Assembly (NCBI RefSeq): GCF_025698545.1
Contig: NC_068571.1
Coordinates: 49,757,733-49,821,732 of the forward strand
Direction: 5' to 3'
Source: Gossypium raimondii
Lineage: Eukaryota > Streptophyta > Magnoliopsida > Malvales > Malvaceae
DNA length: 64,000 nt
The position numbers and the translations under genes are program-made. Below are positions 24,101 to 36,100 of this stretch, piece after piece (position 1 is the stretch's first letter; each line of letters starts with the position of its first letter). The notes beneath the pieces were generated by a model that searched no databases, was not told the origin of the DNA, and saw only the letters and a program-made list of their open reading frames with translations.

Positions 24101-24416
24101 CAATTTTTACCCTTTCATGATTAGTTTTGTCCATAACAAAATATGATGGTCTATTTTCCATTTAAAGACCTCTAATTTAAACCCCCCATTTAAAACAAGT
24201 ACTTATGTTCTAGAACTCATATTTTGCAATTAATACAATTTAATCCCAATAATAAAATTGGGCACTTTATCGATAAAAAAAATTACTTAACAAAATTTGC
24301 ACACCATCACCCAAATATATCATAGACTCTAAAACAATCATAAATTAAATATTTCTACTTCGGGTTTGTGGTCTCGAAATCACTGTTCCGACTAGGCCCT
24401 ATCTTAGGCTGTTACA
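21137..24416 (+). mobile_element. Solo LTR (TGTAACACCCC family), copy A
   Basis: A 3280-bp sequence from TGTAACACCCCTTACCCG to CTTAGGCTGTTACA, flanked by the perfect 5-bp duplication AAGTC (21132-21136, 24417-24421). No second LTR, gag-pol or primer site is present, so it is a solo LTR left by LTR-LTR recombination. Large parts match the copy at 52688 closely. The family is probably a large Ty3/gypsy element, judging by LTR length and termini. Short ORFs inside (for example 21444-21629, reverse) recur in the other copy at 52980 and are not genes. Confidence 0.92.
22440..22760. repeat. Minisatellite within solo LTR copy A
   Basis: About seven units of roughly 45 bp, each with CAGCACATA(G/A)CAATCAC followed by a GGTA(T/C)CxGGTGAA phrase. 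The units alternate between two variants (CTTTATACTCAATGG and TATATAACCATTGG). Confidence 0.85.
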
Positions 24417-25603
24417 AAGTCATTGTTTCTTTCACATGATTCCAAAATTGAATTTCACTCATAAACGAATACCAATCATTTTTAATCAAATCTCGATTCG
24501 AACATAACCTAATTTTGAAACTAAAATTGGATCTAACTAATCAATATAAAAAATCATATCCTTAATCAAATCTAAATATAAATTGAATTCTTTATATTCA
24601 AAATAAAAATTTTCCATTTCTAAACTTTTACAGAATCATGTAGATTATTCCTTTCATTTTCTTTTATTTTTTGACTAATAAAATTGAGCAAATGATAAAA
24701 TTGATCTAAACCTTCTTGGATATTCCCAAGCAAGTTTGATTAGAAGTCGAGCATGGATGAACCGAAGAGATAAAGGGAGCATGGAACCAAACTGGTTTGG
24801 GTGAAATTGAGGGTAAGTTTAGTAGGGTAGTCGTTTTAGTCATTGAGAGTGTAGAGCTCGTTTGAAGAATCCGTGAAATAACGTAGTTTCGAGAGGGCGA
24901 GAATGTTGTAGGTAAGATAGATAAGGTGGTTGTAGGGGTTGGTTAGGAAGTTAAGGGAATGAGCTCGAGAAACTTTGTTGAAGGTGGATTGCCATAAGTC
25001 ACAACTGGCGAGGTTTTTGAGTAAGGCGAGCTTGTGGGTTAAGTTATTGAGATATCCAAATTGGTTCGTTGAAGCAATGATAGACGATGAGGGTTTGTAA
25101 TTGTGGGGGTGAGAATATGCGAAGCAAGTTTTTTTTATTGTTTCAGCTTTCGCCTTTTCTTTTTTCACAAACATAAAAAAGTTTTAACAAATGGAAAACA
25201 TAGAAAAACTACGTTAAAAGATATGAATAAGGGGTAAAAACGAAGGGAGAAGCAGAAGAGAATGGAAAATAAAGAAAAAAATAAAGTTAAAAGAACATAA
25301 AAAAATTAAATTGCTCAGAATGAAAATATATGGGGACCATTTTGTATAATTTAATCTAAAATTTTTGTTTGAAATGATGATTTAACGTGCCACATCAGCT
25401 TACCGTTACACCGTCAACAAAAATTAACGGCTCAGTAACTAAAATATTATGACACGTTAACGTAAGTGACTAAAACTTAACATTTCAAACATAAATGACT
25501 AAAATGTAACCTAAAGTAAACAAAAGTGACTATTTTTATAGTTTACACCTTTTAAAATTAGAATTTAAGTTTTACCCCTTGATTTTATCATTACCCCGTA
25601 CAC

Positions 25604-27424
25604 TTATTTGGTTCCAATAAATTCATCTCTGTGTGTCATAATTTTGTTGATTCCATCATTATTATTTTCTTGAGAAACCAATGTTCCCATCCTTTTTAGC
25701 AGCAAATCAAAGTCATCATCGCTTTTCACCAAGCTAAGCCGTACAAATCTGCTTTCAGCACCGAACAAGCTACCATGACGTCCAGTTATATTGACCGAGT
25801 GGAGCACCGCGTTGCAATCTTTATCTTCTTCTCTTACACACTTAAGCCATGCATAAGCTGCCATCAAAACCAGCTACTCTTTAAGTTCACTAGTTCAGGA
25901 ATTTGTATATGACTGTGTGATGGGAAGAGAGTTAATAATTACCTGGAGTAGCTCCTCTGACTTTTTCGGAGAAAGAGCAGAATTGAGTCTCAAGTTCCTG
26001 GATTGAAAACCGCTTAGACAATGACATAGTTTTGCTCAACTTTCTCCAGCGGTTCCTCATTGTTTGGTATCCGAAGTTAAACATTTCCTTTCCTTCATTT
26101 TCAACGGCAACTTTTAGCAGCTTCAGAACTCGTAGCTGAGTCTCTCGAGCAACCCCATAGGTACTTAGATTCATATATGTTAGCATCCTTTGATGTACAG
26201 CCTCATCTTTTATTATCGCCCATCTAAGAAAAAAGAAAAAGCATGTTAAATTATTGCATATCCTCCAAAGAAAAAGCATCTTTTAAGTCCTTCAATATTC
26301 TTTGTTTTATATAAGTTACGATGTGTTATTTATTATTGACTAATGGTGTACAAGATCTATGAATATCCTCAATATGTATATATGCTTACCCAAATCTGCT
26401 TCCGCCATGTCCAGTAAGCTTTGAGAGAGTGAATATCATTAAATTTTCATCTGCTAGAGCTGGGATTGGTGTATAATGTGGCCAATAGTAAGCAAAATCA
26501 TGGATTGTCTTTGCCGATGGGCCTTGAAGTACTGCCTTCTTTAATTGGCCATCTGGATTGTTCGGTGAAGTCACAAGTTCGATGAAATTCCCTTTACAGC
26601 CACTATTATTGTTACACAATGAAGTATCTCCTTCGAACTTGTAATCCTCAGAATTGAAAAACTCAGTTTGTTCCTTGTAAATCTGTAGCATGAACATAGT
26701 TTGTCAATTTAAAAGCTAAAACGTAGATTACAATCCAGACTAGAGGAGGGCTTGAAGCTAACTGGATAGTATGGTGTTGAGGCAACGACTCTTGAAGGGG
26801 AAGATGGATGATTAGTAGTGGAGAGGGCATGCACTGCTGCATGAAGAAGTTGGGTAGCACCAACACCAAATATGATGAATCTTCCATCAGTCACCGCATT
26901 TCCGATAACTGCATGAAGTTTCCGAATTTGAGCGTCGAGTTCCTTTGAGATGAGGGAATCATCATTGAATTCATAGCTCATCCGATGCCATCCTGGAACT
27001 ACAATGGTGCTACTTGCTGCATGCTTCAACCAAAAGGGCTCCAAGAACATAGGATCTCCGCTGTAACAAATGAGATATTCACATTATTGATACGACCCAA
27101 GATTCTTAAAATAAATACCGGTCACTTTAGTTATATCTCCGTCGTCAATTACCTATCGGCGTCAGCGATACATTCAGGTAAAAACACAGAGCAGTGAGGG
27201 CCTCCATAACATGCGTTGCACTCACAAACAGGTTTTCCATCAAGGATTGATCCATCCAAGAAAGCTCTTCCATGTCCTGAACATGAGATGGATGCCACAA
27301 ATTCAGCTTCTGCAGTGGCACTCTTGGTCCAACTTTGCTCCCATTGGCCATGGAAGTACCAGCTATGAAATAGTAGCAGATTAAGAACGATGGAACAAGT
27401 TAGAAGAATCGTATTCCTAGACAT
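25604..27424 (-). CDS. TAR4: Alliinase-family aminotransferase (tryptophan aminotransferase-related, TAR3/TAR4-like)
   Basis: PLP-dependent enzyme of the TAA1/TAR and alliin-lyase family. The TAR3/TAR4 branch keeps an N-terminal signal or anchor and an EGF-like alliinase domain, which point to the secretory system. Exons on the minus strand: 27153-27424, 26763-27060, 26390-26682, 25943-26223, 25604-25857, totalling 1398 nt and 465 residues. Residues 4-22 are hydrophobic (ILLTCSIVLNLLLF). The EGF-like part holds CSGHGRAFLDG and CECNACYGGPHC. The alliinase C domain begins SGDPMFLEPFW. FGVGATQLLHAAVHAL, SPNNPDG, HDFAYYWPHY and the PLP lysine motif SKLTGHGGSRFGW are all intact, so the enzyme is probably active. 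The real substrate (tryptophan, another amino acid, or a sulfoxide) cannot be told from sequence. A foldback transposon starts 54 bp beyond the stop. Confidence 0.9.
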
Positions 27425-27464
27425 GTTTTACCTCTCTGTGTGTGATGGGCGTAAAATATTAGCT

Positions 27465-27473
27465 GTTTATATA
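27465..27473 (-). promoter_or_regulatory. TATA box of the TAR4-like gene
   Basis: CTATATAAAC on the minus strand, about 40 bp before the ATG at 27424. Transcription would start within about 20 bp of the ATG, giving a very short 5' UTR. Confidence 0.7.
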
Positions 27474-28959
27474 GGAGCATTCATGCTGCTGATGACTAAG
27501 ATCCGGTTTAAGATGAAAACCTAATTAACCATTGGTTTAGTATTAATATAATCTACGTTAACCTTTGGCGTTCACTTGCGGTTAATTGTTCAAATAAGGA
27601 CAAAAACAAAACAATAATCAAAGACTTCATGAGTCAAACTGACTTTGTCGTATAAACAGAATCGCTTATCTTCGGTTGTTGACAAACAAGGCGGCTAAAC
27701 AAATACCAAATTGCTTTTAAACGTGATGGTAATCATTTATTATTGTCGAAGGTAAGTTACTTCAAACTTCTTTTTTTAAATTTTATAAAGTTTGTGAATT
27801 GTGATTAATGTACATACATTCAAATTAAAATTTAAATAGGTTTTTTGTTTTCATTGTTAAAGACTCATGCATGCGGTAGAAATAGGACAGAACACATGGC
27901 CACGTACATGCTCCATAGGATGGATTGATACATGAAATATATTATAAAGGCGATTACGTGGTGGTTAATGGTTAAATATCTCGGAAAGGTTGTATTAATC
28001 AAAGTGGGTTGCAGAGTTTAGGGGTTTTTTTTATTATTAAAAACATACAATTTCTTCCTATTTTCTCAAACTAGTTACGCCAGAAATCCTCCGTTACCTA
28101 AACTATGGTTAATTAATGTTTTCTTTTCATACTGTTTTAATACTTTCACATTATTATTGTTCTTATTGTTGTTGAGGAAGGCTGATTTTTATGGAAGAAG
28201 TTTTCAAAATGTCGTTCGCACAGCAGTTAACTGAACTTTCCAACAATGTTAGGAAGTGTCATTTTTTTGAGATTTTATCTCTCGTACTCTGTTGAGCCAT
28301 TTTATATAATTAAGGCTTCACATATAGGTGAACTATATAGTTATGTTATACTCAATATCGACACATTTCCCCTAAATCTTACCGGTCATATCTTCATTAA
28401 TTAAGCGCTTCAAGTTCTGTAAACCAATCCTCTTAGAGTTAACTTTTAACAAAGCACGAGACATAAATCTAACATTATTGAATCTAATAGGTTGCTTGGG
28501 CGACAACATTTAAAAGAGATAACATTATTATTGATTTTTTTATAAGTATACTTTTACAAAGAAATTCACCAATATACCAATTATTTATTAGAAAATTGTG
28601 CGATTTACCATTCAGAGGAGAGGTTAATAAATTAACAATGGGTTCACTTAACTCCAATGTATGTAAAATAGAATAGTGTTTTCACTCAACAAATTCAGCT
28701 TAAAATTTCTCAGCTTGACATCTGCTTACGTATATAGAATACAAGTGGTGAAAATTTATTACTAAGACACAATATGTTGTTATCAAATATTATTTGAATT
28801 TAGCAAGTGGAAAACGCAACAACTGGGGAGAGTTGGTGGTTCCAAGTTTTGGGTTCAAATATGAGTAATGTCATTTTTTTTCTCTTAATTTGTGTTATGT
28901 ATAAAAAAAGAAAAACAAGTTGAATATAAGTCGTGGTAACTTTTTTTTACCTAACCCAA
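27474..28959. other. Intergenic DNA upstream of the TAR4-like gene
   Basis: Presumed promoter of the aminotransferase gene, then AT-rich sequence. No ORF, RNA gene or strong repeat was recognised. A short stretch near 28825-28870 (GGTTCCAAGTTTTGGGTTCAAAT) resembles the B-box-like text of plant SINEs but has no partner A box. Confidence 0.4.
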
Positions 28960-30225
28960 TTATTAACATGTTTCTGATTTAATCTCATAAGTTTAAAATT
29001 TTTTATTTAGTCACTAACGTTATCGAAATTTAATATTTTAATTATTCATCCATTAAATCATTAACAAAGTACTAACATGACCGATTTTCATTGGCATAAT
29101 AATAAAATTAGTCCTCCAATATTGATAGCTTTTATTAATGTGACCCTAATTCTTAAAAATTTAATAAATTTAACTCCTCAACTTTACATATTATGTCAAT
29201 TTAATCTAGATTTTAAAATTTAAAATAAAAATTGAAATATCTTAAAAATAAGAATAATAAAAGCATTTAGAAGTTTTATTTTCAATAAAATATATACTAA
29301 ATTATAAATAAATTAATACCCATTTTATCTTTTTAAACATGAAATTTATTTATTAAAATAATTTTATAAATAAAATATTTTTAAAAAAAACTCACCAGAC
29401 TTAAATCAAATTCAAACTTTTTCTTATTTTTAGTTTTATTTTATAAATAATAATTTATTTATTTATTATATGTTTTCTATTGTTCCTTAGTCCTTGTGAA
29501 ATTTGTCGAGTGATGGGTATCACCTTTACCCACAACCATTGGCATCAATAACCTTTACTTCCAACAGCTCGATTTCAACATCCTCCATCATTGTGCCATC
29601 GAACTAGGAATCGGTTGTGGAGCTGTCGGCATGGCCTTATAGCTACAGGGTCTCCTAGACCTCATCCTCACCTATAAACCTTTAGCCACGCCTGCCCCCA
29701 AGCACAACCTTAGAGGCAACAAATTTGTTCTGGGTAATAACCTAAAGATATTGATTCTTGCCCTTTTTAACTTCAAGTCATAGTTTTTGACCCAACTTGA
29801 ATATGATGGTCAAAAATGTTGAGAAAAGAGAAAAATCGAATCTACTTAAGTCTTCTTTATGATTTTTTCCTTTATTTTTTATTTATAAAATTATCATTTT
29901 AATAAATATATAATGTCATGTTAGAAAATGGAAAAATAGATATTCATTTATTTATAAATATTTTTCTAATTTTGTATGTGTCTTTATAAAATCTTTAAGA
30001 ATCAACACTAAATTGACATAGCGTGTAAAATCGAGGGTCAAATTTAAATTAGAATCAAATTGATAGAATTTATAAATATTAAACAACTAAATTTATTATT
30101 ATACTAATGATAAAACAACCACATCGACATTCTATTATTGATTTAACATATGAGTGACTAAATATTAAATTTTGATAACAACGAAAATAGAAATTCACTA
30201 ATCATCATTTATTACCTTTTCCTTT
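28960..30225. mobile_element. Putative Pack-MULE: inverted repeats around a captured methyltransferase piece
   Basis: The left arm (about 28985-29240) and right arm (about 29990-30220, inverted) share, in order, ATCxAAATTTAATATTT, (C/T)ATTAAATCA, ACATGACC/GATGTGGTT, AATAATAAA(A/T)TTAGT and TATGTCAATTTA. The arms are diverged, about 250 bp each, with imprecise outer ends, and no target duplication could be fixed. The centre holds a gene fragment (29515-29775) with much higher GC than the arms. Long terminal inverted repeats around a host-gene fragment define a Pack-MULE; autonomous transposase is absent. Confidence 0.6.
29515..29775 (+). pseudogene. Methyltransferase fragment (METTL21-like, SAM-binding motif)
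   Basis: In the frame of 29595 the translation reads AIELGIGCGAVGMAL, a TAG stop at 29640, then LQGLLDLILTYKPLATPAP and KHNLRGNKFVLGNNLKIL. This follows the plant METTL21-type protein methyltransferase pattern: VIELGAGCG (SAM-binding motif I), then a LTD-type acidic strand, then P.LKHNLKRNK. The conserved D of LTD is replaced by Y. The stop and the lack of flanking exons show it is non-functional. GC content is clearly above the surrounding DNA. Identity comes from remembered family motifs and needs a search. Confidence 0.6.
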
Positions 30226-30435
30226 TTTTTAGTAAATTACAAGAAGAAAGTAAAGTCGTAACAGTAATACAAATGGTGTAACTTAAACCCAGACTATACC
30301 TGAGACAGTGAACACCCTGCCTGAGTATCAAACTAATGCATGAGTTGCTCATCTTGGTAACCTACTAACCTTATTGGAATATTGTTGGGTGCATTTTTCA
30401 TTTGGTTCGTGTGTGAACGAGCTTCACTTTTTAAT

Positions 30436-30640
30436 TGTTATATATAATTCTCGTCTTCTTTACTTGTGAACTTGGGCTTCATTCTAACTACCGAATATAT
30501 CCTGTATAATTTTCTTCTTTTTTTACTTGTGAACTTGGGCTTCATTCGAACTACCGAATATATCCTTTTATATAAGTATAATTCTCTTCTTCTTTACTTG
30601 TGAACATGAGTTTCATTCGAACTACCCAAATGATGTCGTT
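30436..30640. repeat. Three tandem copies of a 65-75 bp unit
   Basis: Each unit holds CTTCTTTACTTGTGAAC(T/A)TG, then TTCATTC(T/G)AACTACC and, in the first two, GAATATATCC. Copies start near 30450, 30518 and 30588. Confidence 0.8.
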
Positions 30641-33150
30641 TTCCAAATTTGTTTTTTCTTTTTCTTTTGTTAATTTCTTGTTTAGCTTTACCTTTTATAT
30701 ATAGACTATAATTTATATTAATTGGTTGATTGAGTTGATATTACGAATCTTCACATAAAATGATTAAAAATATCGAATACAATATCAACCAATTCATATA
30801 AAAAACTTAGCTACTACACTAATAATAATTTGTTAATATGCTTTTATAAATATGTTTTTCAATATAAAATACATATTTTCGTTCACTCACATTATGAATG
30901 TGATAAAATCTAGTAATATATAATATGTCTGTTTGAATTGAGGTCATGAATTAATGAGAGACCAACTCAATTAGAAAATTACTAAAAACTCACTTCTTTT
31001 AGGTTTTTTGTCTTTTATATTTTATATAAAATTTATAAAAATCAATTTAAATTAACACATGGTAAGATTTGAACACAAGTCATCATGGTTTTTAAAAGTA
31101 CCTCAACTTTATCAATTCAATCAAACTCTCATTTGTTTTTGGGATAAATCTCAAAACTATACATAAATACAATTTTATACATGGATTTTAGTTTTGTTTA
31201 ATTTTATACACGAAATTTTGATTTGATTAACTTAAGGAGAAATAAAAAATTGGAAGAAGAGAGAAAGAGAAAGAAGTGATAAAACTTCTACAGTAAAGAA
31301 TTGGTTCTTGGTTCGAACACCCTTAATCACTTGTTTAGACCTACATATCCATTCTTTCATGACCTTGTTACGTGCTCCTAAAGTCCATCTTCATCATGTG
31401 TCTATCCCCATATCTCATTCCACTTTTTAGAATTCATACTTTCTTTTTGGAAGAATTCTGAATCTCTATTGCATCGTTGAATAATAATAAAAGGCAAGAA
31501 TAAGGTCTAGGGTAAAGCAAAATAGAGTTCAGAAAAGGGCGCACAAGGTTGTCAAGGCATTCAAATTTTGTTTAAAATCAAATTAATCGATCTAATTCGG
31601 TCGGAGGTCAGTCAATAATTTTTTGAAAGTTTAGTTACTGGTTAATTTAATTCGAAATTGAGTAATTAGTCGAACATAATAATTAATATTATATATTATT
31701 TATATGTATCAATTAGTTCGGATAGTTCAGATAATTCGGTCAAATGAGCATTATCAATTTTTTCATATGTTTTATACTTGTTTTAACCAAAAAAACAAAA
31801 GTATATAAATTTCTGTTAATTGGTTAACCGATCGAATTAACCGAAACATTTTAATTCGATTAAATTTTTTTTAAAAATTGATTCAATAAACAGTTAAAGG
31901 ATTAAAAATTTCAAACACCCTTAATCCATTTTGTAGAAATCAAGGAACATCTATGAGTACTCCTAAAGTCTTACAACTTTCCAAATTGACCTTTGCACCT
32001 CAAATTGTCACAATTAGACCTGGCACATATCAAAGGGTTATCATTTTAGGGAATGAAAGAGTAAACTTTCATGTGATATTCCATGAATTCTCATGTTTTT
32101 ATAAAAAGGTTTCGTTTGTGAGCTTGGAGCAACGAGCATGATTCCGTCGTTGTGAAGTTTTTCTAGTTGGACTTATATCTTGTTTAGAGCCTTTCATTTT
32201 AGAAAAAACAAAAAATTTGACGCTGAATTTCTGGTATAAGTTGGAGTTGCTAACGAAACACTTTCAGATTTTAACCAAAATCTTTCTTTTAATAAAATAC
32301 TTGTTTTGCAACGAATTAATATTTTCTAAATCAAATTTTAAAAATTTAGAAAAGTTTAAATACAATTATAAATTATCTTGGGTCTTTAAAAACTTACTTG
32401 GATATGTTTAAATCATAAAATAAGGGTATGAAGTTCTTTGACTTGACATCAAGATTGTTCGGGTTGAGATGAATGAGAACTTTTCTAAAGCTTAAAACTT
32501 GAAAAACATTTATCCAAGATTTGAACCATTAGAAGATTTTAGAGACATTTTCAAATTGTTCGAAGGTGATCAAAGGTGATTGGGGTGCAAACCATATCAC
32601 ACAAAGTCAAAATGACTCAAAATATTGTAGTGGCTTGGGTTTGGGGCACTTGTTGTGTAGTAATTTTTTTTGTCTGACTTGTTGCGATACCACTAAGGAA
32701 AAGTACCGATACTTGGGTCTCTAAATATGTAGGAATCATTCTCATATGCTGCAAAATATAAAAAATCTAATATAATTTTTATTTTTAACATTATATATTT
32801 TGCATTAAAAAAACAGAATGTAATGATGTTAATAAGTATTTTACATTTGTACCTCATTCTTACAACCTAATTTAAATTTAAATACAATTTTATCACTTAT
32901 TTTAATTTCACCACTAAAATATTTAATCTAATTGACACTATTACTTTTAATCAATCTTATCACTCATTCAAGAGTAGCCTAAGTAATTACTTAAACTTGG
33001 ATCCCAAGTAATTACTTAAAATAGGGTTTATTTTAGCAGCAAAATAGCTAGATTAGGATCCTACTTAATTATACTATATACACAACCGTTTACATAAATC
33101 TTTGAGTAATGCGTTCAACTGTGCGACAATATCTAAATCATCAAATCTTC
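30641..33150. other. AT-rich intergenic DNA
   Basis: No supported gene. A segment at about 31570-31910 contains inverted phrases (ATCGATCTAATTCGGTCGG on the left, TTAACCGATCGAATTAACCG on the right) and may be a small decayed foldback element. Short ORFs at 31953 and 32217 have no recognisable motif. The end of this stretch must contain the 3' UTR of the glutamate receptor gene. Confidence 0.4.
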
Positions 33151-36100
33151 TTATTGGCCATGACTGTAATCAGCAAGCTCAATAGAAGATCTTTCTGGAG
33201 ATGGGGGTATATCTGGAGAATCTGTAACTGAGCCTTGTTCTACCAAGAAAACTAAGTCTGAAGGATCTATCTGGTTCGACCCAACTGATGGACTTGGCGG
33301 GCAGTTAGTATTTGTTGAGCTTCCATAAGCGCCTATACTATGAACACTACAATTGCAGCTTGCATCTCTGGGTTCAGTTTTTTTGAAAGTATGGGAGCTC
33401 AGGTCTTTCTGATCAAAGATTCTAAACATGGTTCGAACTTTTCTCCACACTGAATTTTCGGGATAGAACTGAAACAAGACATGCTTTTGTTCATACAAGA
33501 ACATTGCTGCAAAAATGATGAGCGCAGATATCGATGCAACCCCAGCAATGAGGAAAAGGCCCCAAAAGCTCTCGAGGCCAAGACTGTTCGATGAAACAGT
33601 GGGGTCGAAATCAGGACAAGTAGCGTTGTTGAACCATTTGTTGTGAATTTTTTGCATTTCATCACCTTGAGTAACATTCAAGATTGCCCTCGAAACATCT
33701 GCTGCAAGAGGAGATCCTTTTGGGAAAACCTACAAAACGATAATAAATAGTAATTGTAATAATAAGCTGTAAGCATATTATATCATATGGAATCGATGAA
33801 GGTCGAGAGAGAGAGAGAGAACTCACGAAGCCAAAGCCATCGGCTTTAAATGTTGGTTTGACGGTAGTATATTTGCCACAGTACTTTGAAAGAAATAGCT
33901 TAATATAAGGGATTTCATCCAAAGCAGCAGAGATACCACCTTTGGCACTGCCTTCGGTGAAAAGATCATGGAGTTCTTCAAGAGTTCCATATTTCTTGAT
34001 GTGGGATTCATCGAATTTCATCTCCAATAACATATCCTTAACAAATGAGGCACTTAGAAAACCAACACTTTCCCTTCTCTTCAAGAGCTGATTTATATCA
34101 GTTACAGTGGGCTGGAGTTGCTCCACTGTTAAAAGTGACGTTAAACTAGCAGTGTAACTTTGGGTAAGAACGAGAACCACGAAGCACCATATGATTACCA
34201 CAAATCTACTCAAATTGCTCACCACTTTCTCCCCTGCAAAAAATTATTCAACTCAAGAACAAATAAATTGCCTGCCGCTAACATATTTGTAAATTGAAAA
34301 GGTGAAAGAAGAGTTAAGTTATTACGATGAGCAAACACCATGGTTGAGAAGGAGAACCAGAAGCTGGTGCCGACTTGATGTGCAGGTGGTCCACGGAAAT
34401 CTTCGTTGATTCTATGCTCCAGAACCCAAACGACAAACCCGATGAAGACAAAGAAGCACCCACTGGTTACCCAGAGATCCGATGTCAAGGGCTGTAAGAA
34501 AACCCATGCATTCTTCTTATTGTTATCTCTGACGGGCACCAGCATTGACACTCCAGATTCTGTGTATGGCAATGTGTAGTCCACATACAATGATCTGTTG
34601 GCCACAATAGTTATATCTCCGACCACACCGTCATAAATCTGTGTTCATAGCCGATTGAAGCTCTCCAGTGAAACCAAGCCAGCGAATATATAAAACAAAG
34701 AGAAGGGTTAAAGGAGGAGACTTACCCCATAGAACACTTGATCAACTAAGTCATTGTATGAACCAGCAGCATTTCCTTCAGGCGTTGCAAATGGAACATA
34801 CTCGTAAGGAACGGGATAAGGCATTTTAAGCATTACAGCGTCGAAAACATCAATGCAGTACCCTCCAATTGATTTTGCTTTTTTAGAGTTAGAATCCCAG
34901 GTTACCTTAACAAATTCAGTAAAGCCATCTTTCACTGGAACCCCAATTTTCAATTTCTTCCCTTCTACTGGAATCTTCCAACCTTTGGGGACCGAGTTAG
35001 TATCCCCCGGCCATATAATGGGGCCAAGCTTTGGCTTGGAACTAGACTTTGCGCTTGTGTTTGTTGACTTCCAGTCTTTTACAAGTCCACTTTGGGGTGT
35101 CCAAAACCCCACCCTTCTTTCCCCATTTCCATTTACGTTAACTATTTGAAACACAGATGACTCTAACTGCCCATTAACAAAATGAAAATCTCCTGAAAGC
35201 CCTGTGAAATTAATTTTCGATAATTCTTTGATTAGCCGAGGACCGTTTTGTGAGACACCCAATGTCTCAAGGTCTGTGGCACCGCTGCCGGAAATGTTTG
35301 TTCTGTTGAAGCGTAGGTTTGCAGTGCCAGCGTTCTCGACTGCCCTGGCCACTGCAAAAGTTGCATCATAAGCCCATAATCCAATAATGTTCATTTCAGC
35401 ATTAACATTTGGATTGTCACTCTGGAATTTCCTTTTCCATCGAACTGTAAAGTTTTCAAGCTCTTTCGATTTGGGAACATAAGACTTCACCCCTAAAATC
35501 CCTTGCAAGGCATTAATAGCCGAGGAATTAATCGATCTCCACAAAGTAGTCATGGAATCAGTCATGATCCAAACATACCCTTCACTCATCATTCCAATCT
35601 CTTCAGCTTTGACCAAAATCCTAGACCCAAGAGGGATAGTCGCATGCACAATGAACACTCTAGTTTGATTGTTCATTAGCTTGTAAAGTTCTTTAGTAAT
35701 TAGGTCATCATCAGCTGACTCTGGGATGACACTCAGATATGGGACCCGAATGTTAATCTCTTGTAAGGCAGCCGTTAAGTAAGGTATAAGGGTCTCCCCA
35801 AACAGGTTGTCTATGTAGATGGGCACTACTTCTCGCCACCCAAATTCCTCGACAATGTCCCTTATGGCATTCACTTGGAAAGACCCGCTTTGGGCAGCAC
35901 GGAAAAAGTATGGACTCTTAAGGGAAGTAAGAGAAGGACTAGCTGCTGAAAAGGAAATGATGGGAACCTGAGATTTGTTTCCCAGACTGATAACAAAGTT
36001 GGCCTGCATTGAACTTCTTGGCCCTATGATTGCTTGCACTTCTACATTCCTTATCAACTCCACAGCTGTTCTTCCACCAAACAATTAAGTTTAGAAATTT

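Larger units (their letters stand above)
20648..25549. mobile_element. MULE-like foldback element, split by a solo LTR
   Basis: Left end GGGTAAATTATCAAAATAG; right end in reverse complement GGTGTAAACTATAAAAATAG. Over 200 bp of inverted repeat follow, containing shared phrases such as TTAGGTTACATTTTAG, GTTTTAGTCACTTACGTTA and GTAAGCTGA. It is flanked by a perfect 8-bp duplication TTTTAAAA (20640-20647, 25550-25557). Without the inserted LTR it is about 1.6 kb. No transposase is visible in the remaining interior. It ends 54 bp past the stop codon of the aminotransferase gene, so that gene's 3' UTR must run into it. Confidence 0.85.

Noticed and set aside
24836-25174. 112-codon minus-strand ORF
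   Set aside because: It lies in the interior of the MULE-like element, has no motif I know, and its composition fits chance.
28825-28870. tRNA-like or SINE-like B-box phrase (also near 44310, 48300 and 30260)
   Set aside because: No A box at the right spacing, no cloverleaf and no poly-T terminator; not enough for an RNA gene.
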